A stretch of DNA of 64,000 nucleotides from Curtobacterium sp. VKM Ac-1395 (GTDB lineage Bacteria; Actinomycetota; Actinomycetes; Actinomycetales; Microbacteriaceae). The stretch lies in NCBI RefSeq assembly GCF_015350975.1, contig NZ_JADKRX010000005.1:124001-188000 (forward strand), given 5' to 3'. Made by a program: the position numbers and the translations under genes. Below are positions 46,556 to 54,144 of this stretch, piece by piece. The notes below the pieces were generated by a model. That model did no database searches and was not told the origin of the DNA. It saw only the letters and a program-made list of their open reading frames with translations. Numbering within the stretch: position 1 is the stretch's first letter; each line of letters opens with the position of its first letter.

Positions 46556-47398
46556 TCATCCGATCCCCGGGACGGTGGAGGACAGGATGCCGACCACCAC
46601 GGGGACCACCCCCACGAGCACGAACGCCGGCAGCACACACGTCCCGAGCGGCAGCACGAGCCGGACGCCGAGCCGTTCCGCAGCGGCCAGGGCTTCCGCG
46701 GCGACGTCGTCGCGCACGTCGTCAGCGGCGGCCCGGAGCAGCGCCGCGGCCGGCACCCCGGCCCGACGGGCCAGGTCGAGCGTCTCCCCCAGCCGCGCTG
46801 CCTCGACGGGCCGCGACGGTCGCTGGCCGAGGGCCGTGCGGACGGCCGACGCGGCACTCGTCCAGGAGCCTCCCCCGGCGAGCGCCACCGCCCATGCGTC
46901 GAGGAGCACCCCCGGGATCCCGCTCTCCGGGGTCGCGGCGCGGATCATCCGCGCGGTCCAGGCACGACCGACGCCGACCAGGAGCAGCGCGGACGTGCCA
47001 CAGACCCACCCCACGGGCGAGCCCAGGAGCACCGCCGCGGTGTCGATCCCCCACAGGGAGCCGAGCACGACACCGAGCACCGGCAGCGCGAGCACGACGT
47101 TCGCACTGGTCCGTGGTCCGGCGAGCGCGACCTGGACGGCACGGTCGCCGGACGCCGCGCGCCGCAGGGCTCCTGCCAGCGCGCGGAGCGTGGGTGCGAC
47201 GGGTGCCCCCGTGCGCTCGGCGACGGCGAGGACGGCGTGGACGTCGTCCCACGCGGGAGCGCCGCTGCCCTGCTCGGCGTCGAACGCCGCCAGGGTCATC
47301 GCCCGGGGCGCCGGGATCCCGGCCGCGACCAACGTCGCCACCTGGTCGAGCGCCCGGGCAGCACGGACCGGGTCGAACGCCGGAGCCGGCCGGCTCAC
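46556..47398 (-). CDS. Tad pilus inner-membrane protein, T2SSF type (TadB/TadC-like, possibly fused)
   Basis: 280 residues from GTG 47398, which overlaps the tadA stop by four bases. The first half carries LDQVATLVAAGIPAPRAM and VLAVAERTGAPVAPTLRALAGALRRA, followed by hydrophobic helices. The second half carries AWAVALAGGGSWTSAASAVRTALG, TLDLARRAGVPAAALLRAAADDVR and a terminal helix pair. Each half resembles one T2SSF repeat, whereas mycobacteria use two separate genes (tadB, tadC). It forms the membrane platform for the TadA ATPase. Confidence 0.82.
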   Translation of the reverse strand: MSRPAPAFDPVRAARALDQVATLVAAGIPAPRAMTLAAFDAEQGSGAPAWDDVHAVLAVAERTGAPVAPTLRALAGALRRAASGDRAVQVALAGPRTSANVVLALPVLGVVLGSLWGIDTAAVLLGSPVGWVCGTSALLLVGVGRAWTARMIRAATPESGIPGVLLDAWAVALAGGGSWTSAASAVRTALGQRPSRPVEAARLGETLDLARRAGVPAAALLRAAADDVRDDVAAEALAAAERLGVRLVLPLGTCVLPAFVLVGVVPVVVGILSSTVPGIG

Positions 47399-48177
47399 CG
47401 ACGCTCGGCGACCAGGACCGGACGTCGACGGCCATGGGGCTCCGTCCCGGCCCCCGGTGCGACGGCCAGGCGACCGGCGGAGTCGACCCCGAGCCTCCCG
47501 ACAGCGGCCAACCGCCGTGATCCCCGTGAACGCTCCAGGTGCAGCACGAGGTCGAACGCGCTCACGGCCTGCCGTGCGAGCGCGTCGGGGGCGAGCCCTG
47601 CCAGCGCGCCGAGGGCTTCCAGCCGCGCGGGCACGTCGGCGATCCCGTTCGCGTGCACGGTCCCGGCGCCGCCGTCGTGCCCGGTGTTGAGCGCCGACAT
47701 CAGCTCCCGCACCTCGGCACCGCGGCACTCGCCGACGACGATCCGGTCCGGCCGCATCCGCAGGGCCTCGCGGACGAGCCGGTCGAGCCCGAGCGCTCCC
47801 GCGCCCTCTGCGTTCGCCTGCCGGGCCTCGAGCCCCACCACGTGCGGGTGGTCGACGCGGAGCTCGGCGACGTCCTCGACCGTGACGATGCGTTCGTCGT
47901 GCGGGACGAGCGCGAGCATGGCCGCCAGCAGCGTCGTCTTCCCGCTGCCGGTGGCGCCGGAGACCAGGACGTTCCGCCGCCGCGCGACCGCGTCCTCGAC
48001 GAGTCGTCGCGGCACCCGGGCGAACACGCCGCTGTGCGTCAGGGAGTCGATCGTCGGCGGTGCGCCGCGCGGGAGACGGATGGACAGGGTCGTCCCGCGC
48101 ACCGCCACGGGTGCGAGGACCACGTGGACACGGATGCCGTCGCCGTGGCGGACGTCCGCGATCGGGGTGGACTCGTC
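47395..48177 (-). pseudogene. tadA: tadA (CpaF-type ATPase), 3' part, separated by the inserted element
   Basis: C-terminal about 258 codons of the Tad secretion ATPase. Walker A is GATGSGKTTLLAAML. The Asp box and Walker B region include VEDVAELRVDHPHVV and RPDRIVVGECRGAEV, and the His box is TGHDGGAGTVHANG. All catalytic motifs lie in this half. The frame runs without a stop into the core GACTCGTC at 48170-48177, where it meets the mobile element. The N-terminal part lies at 56101-56372. A GTG at 48123 could start a truncated 242-residue product, but the N-terminal hexamerisation region is lost, so pilus assembly is predicted off while the element is integrated. Confidence 0.93.
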
Positions 48178-48195
48178 AAAACCGTAAAATTGACA
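48170..48195. other. attL: core plus right arm of attP
   Basis: Core GACTCGTC (48170-48177), then AAAACCGTAAAATTGACA (48178-48195), which is partly complementary to the arm at the other end (TGTCAA and GGTTT positions match in inverse). The host tadA sequence lies to the left. The start codon of the recombinase is two bases further right. Confidence 0.85.
48185..48190 (+). promoter_or_regulatory. -10 of the recombinase promoter, split from its -35 by integration
   Basis: TAAAAT lies seven bases before the recombinase ATG. In the excised circle, TTGGTT (56093-56098) would be exactly 17 bp upstream. In the integrated state that position is host tadA sequence TCGGGG (48162-48167). Integration would therefore weaken its own promoter. 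Confidence 0.55.
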
Positions 48196-48197
48196 CT

Positions 48198-49685
48198 ATG
48201 GAAGAACGTCAGACGGCCGGGAGCGCCCAGAAGGCCCTCCCGGCCGCAATCTACGCCCGGATCAGCCGCGACAAGGCCGGAGCAGGGCTCGGTGTGGACC
48301 GCCAGGAGGCGGACTGCCGGGCTCTCGCGGAACGACTCGGTTGGGACGTGGTGGCGGTCTTCGTTGACAACGACATCAGCGCGTATGACCGCCGCAAGGT
48401 GCGCCCGGAGTACCGCGCGATGCTGGAAGCGGTGAGGACCGGACAGATCCGAGGTGTGGTGGCCTGGCACCCCGACCGGCTGCATCGTCGGGCAGCCGAA
48501 CTCGAAGAGTTCATCGCGGTGGCCGAAGCCCACAGCCTCGCGATCCAAACCGTCCAGGCGGGCTCGTACGACCTCGCTACCCCCGCTGGGCGCATGGTGG
48601 CTCGCATGCTCGGAGCCGCAGCCCAGCACGAGGTGGACCACAGCCGGGAGCGGGTGCAGCGAGCGAAGGAGCAGGCAGCCGCGAGCGGGAAGTACCGCGG
48701 CGGCATCCGCCCGTTCGGCTTCGAGAAGGACGGCGTGACGATCCGCGAGTCCGAGGCCAAGGTGATCCGCGACGCGACGAAGGCCGCGCTCGCAGGACGC
48801 ACCCTCGCAGCCCTGACGCGCGAGCTCAACGAGCGCGGTGTCCAGACTTCTGGACGCTCCGAGACGTGGAAGTACGGCGCCCTGCGGGACATGCTGATCC
48901 GGCCTCGAAACGCCGGCTTGCTCGCACGGGGCCTCCCCGGGAAAAAGGGGCAATCCTACGAGTTCGAGGTGCTCGGACCGGCGTCTTGGCCTGCGATCGT
49001 GTCGGAGGACGAGTGGCGCGCCCTCGTGTCGCTCGTCACGGACCCCTCGCGCCGCCTGACGCCCTCCAACGAGACGAAGTGGCTCGGGTCAGGCATCTAC
49101 CGTTGCGGAGTCCCCATCGTTGACGAGAACGGCCAGGCGCACCCCTGCGGTGGCACACTCCGAGCAACCCCTCACGGTGGCACCTACGCCCGCCAGTACG
49201 AGCGGCGCTACCTCTATAGGTGCACGGAGTCCGCGCACCTCACGATCGGCCAGAAGCAGACGGACGAGTACGTGCGAGGCGTGGTCGCTGAGCTTGTACG
49301 AGACCCCCGAATCGTCGCAGCGATGAGCCCTGGGACGCCTGACCTCGCGGCGGACCGCGAGCAGCGCAGTGCGCTCTCTGCCCGCCTGGAAGCGTTCGAG
49401 ACGGACTATGCGCTTGGGAACGTCACCGGTCCGCAACTCGCGAAGGCGACCGCGACGGTCGAGGCGGAACTGGCGAAGGTGGACGCGAGGCTCGCCAAGG
49501 GCCTCAGCCGGTCGGCATCATCGTCGGTACTGCGTGCCCCTGATCCCGGACAGGCGTTCCTCGACGCGCCGATCGACGTGCAACGAGCCGTTCTCGCGTC
49601 CGTCCTCCGAGTCGAGGTCCTGCCAGCTCTGTCCCGCGGCTCGAAGTGGAGTGCAAAGCGGCTCCGATTCACGCACAGAGGCTAG
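48198..49685 (+). CDS. Large serine recombinase (site-specific integrase)
   Basis: Catalyses insertion and excision of the element. 495 residues. The N-terminal resolvase domain has YARISRDKAGAGLGVDRQEADC, with nucleophile Ser23, and WHPDRLHRR with conserved Arg. The recombinase domain spans about 160-270. A zinc-ribbon region runs from YRCGVPIVDENGQAHPCGGTL to YLYRCTESAH. A coiled coil around LSARLEAFETDYAL and VEAELAKVDARLAK follows. It starts at ATG 48198, 20 bp from the attL core, and is probably leaderless. A short inverted repeat CCCCAA-C-TTGGGG (49687-49699) follows the stop. Large serine integrases recombine unlike attP and attB sites with a 2-bp crossover, consistent with the sites here. 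Confidence 0.97.
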   Translation: MEERQTAGSAQKALPAAIYARISRDKAGAGLGVDRQEADCRALAERLGWDVVAVFVDNDISAYDRRKVRPEYRAMLEAVRTGQIRGVVAWHPDRLHRRAAELEEFIAVAEAHSLAIQTVQAGSYDLATPAGRMVARMLGAAAQHEVDHSRERVQRAKEQAAASGKYRGGIRPFGFEKDGVTIRESEAKVIRDATKAALAGRTLAALTRELNERGVQTSGRSETWKYGALRDMLIRPRNAGLLARGLPGKKGQSYEFEVLGPASWPAIVSEDEWRALVSLVTDPSRRLTPSNETKWLGSGIYRCGVPIVDENGQAHPCGGTLRATPHGGTYARQYERRYLYRCTESAHLTIGQKQTDEYVRGVVAELVRDPRIVAAMSPGTPDLAADREQRSALSARLEAFETDYALGNVTGPQLAKATATVEAELAKVDARLAKGLSRSASSSVLRAPDPGQAFLDAPIDVQRAVLASVLRVEVLPALSRGSKWSAKRLRFTHRG

Positions 49686-49748
49686 ACCCCAACTTGGGGG
49701 CAGCCGCCGCGGCGCGGTGCAGCGCGAAGCGAACCTAGGATGACTCAC

Positions 49749-50264
49749 ATGTCCGCACCCGTCTCACGGTGCTCGGAGCGCTCTCCCATCGAGTACGTGT
49801 GGGCAGCAGGACCGGGCTCGAAGTCTCACATCGAAGCTGCCGTTGACGCTCTGATGAACACTCTCCGCGGCGACGGACGCCAGTGGGGGCCCTACAACGA
49901 ACCGCTCGCGCGTACCGAGTTCCGTCGACGCCTCGAAGCCGCCGAACGAGGAGAACTCGAGCCCGTCGACGAAGTGGACGACTTGAAGACCGGCACGGCC
50001 GGGTGGCTGTATGAGATCCGGTGGTCCGGCATCTCCGTGCGGTACTTGGACGAGGAGGGCAAGCCCGCGTACTACGACGCAGAAGTGCGAGCGATCCACG
50101 GAGAACCTCCTCGCCTCCCGATGCACGTCATCGGCGTCCACGTCCACGAGAAGGTCTGGTGGAACGACGATCCGGCTCGCACAGAAGCGGCGCAGAACGC
50201 AGAAATACAACTGGCCGTCGGCAAGTTCTGGGGTCTAGAGCCCTCGAACTGGGGCCTCGTCTAA
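49749..50264 (+). CDS. Putative HigB-like toxin of a TAC-type module
   Basis: 171 residues with no clear close family. The central part has a RelE/HigB-like strand pattern: GWLYEIRWSG (about 86-95), VRYLDEEGKPAYYDAEVRAI, VIGVHVHEKV (127-136), then TEAAQNAEIQLAVGKFWG. This mimics the E-x-R-W ... F-K-K ... T-x-x-E-I-x-x-A order of HigB toxins, with an extra N-terminal helix region. Its position before an XRE protein and a SecB-like protein is the main support. TAGGAT (49736-49741) seven bases before ATG 49749 implies a leaderless start; an ATG at 49740 overlaps that -10. Catalytic residues cannot be confirmed. Confidence 0.5.
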   Translation: MSAPVSRCSERSPIEYVWAAGPGSKSHIEAAVDALMNTLRGDGRQWGPYNEPLARTEFRRRLEAAERGELEPVDEVDDLKTGTAGWLYEIRWSGISVRYLDEEGKPAYYDAEVRAIHGEPPRLPMHVIGVHVHEKVWWNDDPARTEAAQNAEIQLAVGKFWGLEPSNWGLV

Positions 50265-50300
50265 GTTCACACACACACGAACGGATATAGAGTCCAGTCT

Positions 50301-50732
50301 ATGAACGACAGCGACAGCGCTATCGAAGCTCGTGCGGAAGCTCTCGTCGAGGATCATGAGCGACTGCTGCGCGACCTGGTGAAGCATCGTAAGGGCCACG
50401 ACCTCTCGCAAGAAGTTGTCGCCGAGCGGATGGGCGTCACTCAGCCGACGGTTGCAGCCTTCGAGCGGTATGACGCGAACCCGACCCTCGCAACGCTTCG
50501 GCGGTACGCGCTGGCGGTGGGTGTCCGCCTTCATACCGACGTCGATGACGATTGTGTGGTCCACGCGTCCAACTCCACGCGCGGAGTCGAGATCGTGAAC
50601 GTCTCGTTCTCGCCCAAGCCGAAGTTCCTCTACTGGGTGACGGCGGGCCGTGAGGACCGACACGACGAGTGGGACATGCCCTCGTACGACCTGGCCGAGA
50701 TTGCTGTGACGAGCAAGCTGCACAGCCGATGA
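50301..50732 (+). CDS. XRE-family HTH protein, putative HigA-like antitoxin with C-terminal extension
   Basis: 143 residues. HTH_3 domain at about 24-82: LVKHRKGHDLSQEVVAERMGVTQPTVAAFERYDANPTLATLRRYALAVG. I read it as the parts LSQEVVAERMGVTQPTVAAF and NPTLATLRRYALAVG. An extension of about 60 residues follows, ending in REDRHDEWDMPSYDLAEI, Trp/Tyr-containing and acidic. In TAC systems antitoxins carry such a chaperone-addiction tail. TATAGA at 50286-50291 gives it its own likely promoter. Its TGA overlaps the next ATG by four bases. A plain phage-type repressor is the alternative. Confidence 0.72.
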   Translation: MNDSDSAIEARAEALVEDHERLLRDLVKHRKGHDLSQEVVAERMGVTQPTVAAFERYDANPTLATLRRYALAVGVRLHTDVDDDCVVHASNSTRGVEIVNVSFSPKPKFLYWVTAGREDRHDEWDMPSYDLAEIAVTSKLHSR

Positions 50733-51184
50733 GCACGCAAGACTTCTTCGTCGACAACCTGGACGTCGTTCGGTTCCGGGCATCCCAGGGCGATCAGACC
50801 GAAGAACACATCAAGTGGCGGGTCGGCTACGCGCCGGCATCCGAAGAGGGTGTGAACGGCCAGCACATCCGCGTCGTCATCGCCACGCTCCACGTCGGGG
50901 GCAACGGCGGCTGGGCCGAGATCGACGCGGGCGCGTTCCTGGTCAGCGACGACGAGGGACCCGACGACGACAATCTCGAAGCAGCTGTCCGGCAGTCGAT
51001 TGCAGTCGAGGCAGTCTATGACTTCGCGCGCAGCCACCTCCGGGGCTTGCTAGCGACGATCGGCGTCTTCGTCGACATCCCCGTTGCCAGCCCAGATCCG
51101 GACATGTTCGTCCTCGTCCCTCACGATGACGTCGAGGAGCCCGACGACGAGGAAGATCCGCGCGCCACGCAGGAAAGCGAGTAG
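50729..51184 (+). CDS. SecB-like chaperone of a putative TAC module
   Basis: 151 acidic residues. A beta-rich first half (VRFRASQGD, HIKWRVGYAP, HIRVVIATLHV, WAEIDAGAFLVSDDEG) is followed by AVEAVYDFARSHLRGLLATIGVFVDIPV, cited here as the helix AVEAVYDFARSHLRGLLATI. This matches the SecB layout, where a four-strand sheet ends in a long helix of the type (L/A)-Y-x-x-(A/I)-R-x-x-(I/V/L). The C-terminal tail is Asp/Glu-rich. It is coupled to the XRE gene by ATGA. In M. tuberculosis the third TAC gene is likewise a SecB-like chaperone that protects the antitoxin. Fold-level similarity only. Confidence 0.55.
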   Translation: MSTQDFFVDNLDVVRFRASQGDQTEEHIKWRVGYAPASEEGVNGQHIRVVIATLHVGGNGGWAEIDAGAFLVSDDEGPDDDNLEAAVRQSIAVEAVYDFARSHLRGLLATIGVFVDIPVASPDPDMFVLVPHDDVEEPDDEEDPRATQESE

Positions 51185-51330
51185 ACCGCAGGGGCGAAAT
51201 CCGTCGATTTGTGGCGCTGTGCGCCCCGCTGCCACGTCGAGAGCGTGAGTCTGTCTCCCCTGTCAGGCGGCGGGGCGTTCAGCGCCGCAAAACGGCGGAT
51301 TTCGACACGTGAGCCGCAGGCCCAAACTGT

Positions 51331-51558
51331 TAGAATGTTGGTAGTGGGAAGCTCGAAGGCTCCCCGCTCACTTGCTCGGGCAGGCACCGTCTGACCCGCG
51401 GAAGAACGCAGGCGATCCAGCGCCTAGACCGTGTAAGACCACGCCGACAGGCCTGATGGTGACGGAACAGCGTTGGGGTACATCGACCGGACGGGCCGTT
51501 ACGAAGAACCGCGGAACGCGGCGAGCAGTAGGTGCAACCTCCATCGAGGAGTTGCCCC
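51331..51558 (+). promoter_or_regulatory. Promoter and long 5' leader of the replication-like operon
   Basis: TAGAAT (51331-51336) is a good -10, yet the first gene with a strong ribosome-binding site (GAGGAG, 51546-51551) begins at 51559. This leaves a leader of about 215 nt. The leader contains several short complementary GC segments. No protein of recognisable type is encoded in it. The preceding 51185-51330 shows nothing I can assign. Confidence 0.45.
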
Positions 51559-51840
51559 ATGTCCGATCAGGACACGAAGCAGCGCGCCAAGCGCTACAAG
51601 ACCTATCCCTCCGCTGCCGACTACTTCCAGTGCGGTCCGCGCGCCGTCGAACGCTGGGTCCGAGAAGGTTGGGTCGCCGGGTACCGCGACACGACCGGAA
51701 CCATTTTCGTCGACCTCGACGAGATCGAAGCCGCCTTCGCCGCCGGGAAGATGCGCGACCCGCGCAAGCGCTACGGCTCGAAGGCCCGCATCGTCCCGCT
51801 GCCGAGAATCCCCGAGCCTGCCGCTGAGGACGCCAAGTGA
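51559..51840 (+). CDS. Small HTH protein, excisionase-like (candidate recombination directionality factor)
   Basis: 93 residues. A MerR/excisionase-type winged helix: YPSAADYFQCGPRAVERWVREGWVAGYRDTTGTIFVDLDEIEAAF, seen as the parts AADYFQCGPRAVERWVREGW and IFVDLDEIEAAF. A basic tail with KRYGSKAR follows. ATG 51559 has GAGGAG eight bases upstream. First gene of a four-gene, four-base-overlap operon. The excisionase role is inference from fold and from residence on an integrative element; it could instead be a replication or transcription regulator. Confidence 0.7.
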   Translation: MSDQDTKQRAKRYKTYPSAADYFQCGPRAVERWVREGWVAGYRDTTGTIFVDLDEIEAAFAAGKMRDPRKRYGSKARIVPLPRIPEPAAEDAK

Positions 51841-51986
51841 CCGGCATCGCCGCGGCTCTCGACGCGCGCGACCGGCAGGACGCCGCTCGCGCTCACGCGC
51901 GCTCGCTCCCGCCGCTCACCGACGCGCAGGTCGCGCGCGTCGCCGCACTGCTCACGCTCGGCCGCACTCCGGAGCCGAAGCGATGA
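51837..51986 (+). CDS. 49-residue hypothetical protein in coupled operon
   Basis: Starts at GTG 51837 (GTGA overlap with the upstream gene) and ends at TGA 51986 (ATGA overlap with the next). Sequence features: an Ala/Arg-rich helix and SLPPLTDAQVARVAALLTL, a motif frequent in small proteins of actinobacterial plasmids and phages. The double coupling is the main evidence that it is translated. Function unknown. Confidence 0.7.
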   Translation: MTGIAAALDARDRQDAARAHARSLPPLTDAQVARVAALLTLGRTPEPKR

Positions 51987-52255
51987 GCGACAGCCAGCAG
52001 CCGATCAAGAACCCGAACAGCCCTTCCCGGCACGGTTCCCCGAAGGACTGCGACGAGTGCGGACGCCGGTTCCGCCCCTGGGTCAAGGGCGGCCGGTTCT
52101 GCTCCGTGCAGTGCCGCTCCGCGTCCTGGTCACGACGCTTGCAGTCCGTCCGAGAACCGCGCCCCACGCCGATCGTGAGCCCTGAGCAGGCGAAGGCATT
52201 CCAGGACGAAGCTCGGGCGGCGCTCGACAACCTCAGGAAGCGACTGAACGGATGA
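51983..52255 (+). CDS. Small zinc-finger protein
   Basis: 90 residues. The Cys pairs CDECGRRFRPW and FCSVQCRSASW form a probable four-Cys zinc finger of the FCS/HNH-associated or MYM type. A basic segment (SRRLQSVREPR) and a C-terminal amphipathic helix follow. Coupled by four-base overlaps on both sides. Likely nucleic-acid or protein binding; no specific function is claimed. Confidence 0.75.
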   Translation: MSDSQQPIKNPNSPSRHGSPKDCDECGRRFRPWVKGGRFCSVQCRSASWSRRLQSVREPRPTPIVSPEQAKAFQDEARAALDNLRKRLNG

Positions 52256-53586
52256 ACCGCGAGACCTACGAGCAGTACGCGACCTTCGAGTACCGGGGCA
52301 GGACAGCTACCCGCGTGCGCTACCTGCTGATCGAGCACGAGGGCATAGTGCACGATCCAGATGCGAGGCCTGACCGGACCGGCTGGGCTTACGAGTGGTC
52401 ACAGCTCACCCCGGAGGCCGCGGACGAACGCCGCAAGATCCTCGCTGAGGGCACCTTCTGGCGCGACGCTGACCAACTGAGCCCGGCTCAGACGAACTAC
52501 GAGCGCGCCAGTATCCTTCGCACGTACGAAGGCCTGCCCAGCGCCTTCGCGAGCCGTCCCAGCGGCGCCGTGCGGCCCTACATCCCGGGGCTCTGGCACC
52601 ACCACTCCGTGCCGATGCTCGGTGGACCGCCGAAGGTCGGGAAGTCGCTGCTCGTCTGCGACCTCACCGCTTCCCTCGTGATCGCCGGCCGGAGGTTCCT
52701 CGACCACTTCGAGCCCGTGAACGTGACACCGGAAGAGCGGGCGCGCCCGATCGTGCTCGTGAACGCCGAGAACCCCGAGGCGGACATGCACGAGGCTCTG
52801 CTCGCGACCGGCCTCGAGTACGACGCCGAGGGCGACCCGTACCCGTTCTACCTCGACCCGGACGACGACGGGACGGGGTCGATGTTGTTCGTCGTGCACC
52901 TCGAAGCCGCAGGAGGTGCCGACACGTTCGACCTCACGAAGCGGGACGTCTACGACCGCTGGGAGTTCGAGCTGCTGGGGCTTGCACGAGTGGCGGGGCC
53001 TCCCCTGACGCTGATCGTGGATGGGGTGACGGCCATCCTCAACAGCGACACCACACGGTACGGCCGGTGGTACTCGGAGTTCCGCAGGCTGCTGAAGTCG
53101 GTGGACGTGCCGAACGGACTCCCGACGGGCCACACAGGGATGAAGAACGGCTACCTGATGAACGGCGTCGAGTCCATGGCCGGGCAGGACGGGCTGTGGA
53201 CGTACGACGCGAACGAGCCCTACGTGAACCCCCGGGCGCTGCGCCGATTCCGGACGGTGCCACGGCTCCACGCGCCCGCAATCGGTCCCACGCCGGTCGT
53301 CGTGGGCGAGGACGGGCGGCTCCGGCTCGACCCCTCGGGAGTCGCGAGAGACCGGGCTCAGGAGGCTCAGCCGTCGCCTGACGACAAGCGCCGCTACCTG
53401 CGCGACCAGATCGCCGCACTGACAGCCGCGCGGCAGGACACATACACGCGGGCGGTGTGCGGGACTGGCGAGGCCTACACCGAGCACGCGGCGATCCTCA
53501 GGCGGATGGAGCAGGACGGGGAGGTGCGGAAGGATCGCAAAGGGCAGGGGTTCGTCTGGTCCCTGGTCGCCCCAGAATCCGCCTGA
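52252..53586 (+). CDS. RepA-like P-loop ATPase (AAA_25 type)
   Basis: 444 residues. A helix-rich N-terminus is followed by a RecA-like ATPase: Walker A GGPPKVGKSLL (124-134), an acidic strand VLVNAENPEADMHEALL (168-184), Walker B PLTLIVDGVTA (251-261) and a GHTGMKNGYLMNGVESMAG segment (293-311) corresponding to the H-x-G motif of hexameric RepA helicases. The C-terminus (400-440) looks like a winged helix. Such proteins drive replication of small plasmids and phage satellites. Last gene of the coupled operon from 51559. Confidence 0.78.
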   Translation: MNRETYEQYATFEYRGRTATRVRYLLIEHEGIVHDPDARPDRTGWAYEWSQLTPEAADERRKILAEGTFWRDADQLSPAQTNYERASILRTYEGLPSAFASRPSGAVRPYIPGLWHHHSVPMLGGPPKVGKSLLVCDLTASLVIAGRRFLDHFEPVNVTPEERARPIVLVNAENPEADMHEALLATGLEYDAEGDPYPFYLDPDDDGTGSMLFVVHLEAAGGADTFDLTKRDVYDRWEFELLGLARVAGPPLTLIVDGVTAILNSDTTRYGRWYSEFRRLLKSVDVPNGLPTGHTGMKNGYLMNGVESMAGQDGLWTYDANEPYVNPRALRRFRTVPRLHAPAIGPTPVVVGEDGRLRLDPSGVARDRAQEAQPSPDDKRRYLRDQIAALTAARQDTYTRAVCGTGEAYTEHAAILRRMEQDGEVRKDRKGQGFVWSLVAPESA

Positions 53587-53614
53587 GTTCGGAGCAGCCG
53601 AGTTGCGGGTGTTC

Positions 53615-53672
53615 GGGTTCCTAGGGAGTGGAGTTCGGAGAACTCCCCTAGGAAACCCGAAACCCGAAACCC
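53615..53672. repeat. Hairpin and GAAACCC heptads after the ATPase gene
   Basis: Left arm GGGTTCCTAGGGAGT (53615-53629) pairs imperfectly with 53642-53658. GAAACCC is repeated three times in tandem at 53652-53672. It lies between convergent genes, so it can serve as a bidirectional terminator. Iteron-like repeats beside a RepA-like gene also raise the possibility of an origin. Confidence 0.5.
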
Positions 53673-53680
53673 GCTACGGC

Positions 53681-53875
53681 TCAGCGTCCGGAGCCGCCGA
53701 ACGCGGGGCCGAATCGGTCGAAGTGCTGGTTGACGGCCGCTCGGTGCGCGTCGGGATCGGTGACGCGCTGAACAGCGGTCCACGACCTCGTGGCGAGGGC
53801 GGTTCGGGACGGCTGGTACGAGAACGTCTGGGTCCGTGCCGTCATCGTCTGGGTGGTCTTCTGCTGCTCGCTCAT
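53681..53875 (-). CDS. 64-residue hypothetical protein, leftward
   Basis: Only leftward gene inside the element. ATG 53875 has AAGGAG seven bases upstream, and a good promoter (TGTTGT, 16 bp, TATAGT at 54014-54019, minus strand) lies further up. Thr/Gln-rich N-terminus (MSEQQKTTQTMTARTQTF), then ALATRSWTAVQRVTDPDAHR and a Phe/Gly-rich tail. No recognised domain. Divergent orientation and separate promoter hint at a regulatory or anti-repressor-like role, without evidence. Confidence 0.65.
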   Translation of the reverse strand: MSEQQKTTQTMTARTQTFSYQPSRTALATRSWTAVQRVTDPDAHRAAVNQHFDRFGPAFGGSGR

Positions 53876-54013
53876 GGATGCTCCTTCGTCGGAAAGTCGA
53901 CGCCCGGTCAGGGAGCCCGACCCGAGCACTGTGGTCGTTCCCACTGCACAGCGCTTGCGGCCGCGTACCGCATGGAGTCGGGCACCCAGATCGAGCGTCG
54001 CCAATCGCTGCCT

Positions 54014-54079
54014 ACTATAGGTCGAAACCGTGCCTACAACAGTAGTACGGTGTGGGCAGGGCGCTGAGCAGTTCAGCGC
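54014..54079. promoter_or_regulatory. Divergent promoter region with GCCTAC repeats and leader hairpin
   Basis: TATAGT (54019-54014, minus strand) serves the leftward gene. TACGGT (54046-54051) is a candidate rightward -10. GCCTAC occurs at 54010-54015 and again at 54032-54037. CTACT and AGTAG flank the region in inverse orientation. GCGCTGA/TCAGCGC (54061-54079) forms a small hairpin in the rightward leader. Probably the switch between the two transcription units. Confidence 0.45.
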
Positions 54080-54144
54080 TGACGTACGCGGATGGCGCGC
54101 TTCGGCGCTTCGGTAGGGCCTCGCCTGAGATCGAAGGCCGATCC

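Noticed and set aside
48123..48177. tadA broken by a frameshift or assembly error
   Set aside because: The missing N-terminal part is found intact at 56101-56372 in the same orientation, and the two join exactly through a shared 8-bp core flanking a serine recombinase.
48190..48195. TTGACA as the -35 of the integrase promoter
   Set aside because: It lies only two bases before the start codon. It fits better as the outer part of the attP arm, with TAAAAT just upstream as the -10.
48060..48197. Longer integrase starting in host DNA
   Set aside because: The extra 46 codons lie on the antisense strand of tadA and across attL, so they would not exist in the excised form.
51473..51982. Extended N-terminus of the zinc-finger protein at 51983
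   Set aside because: The extension overlaps two better-supported coupled genes in other frames, and ATG 51983 has the operon's four-base overlap.
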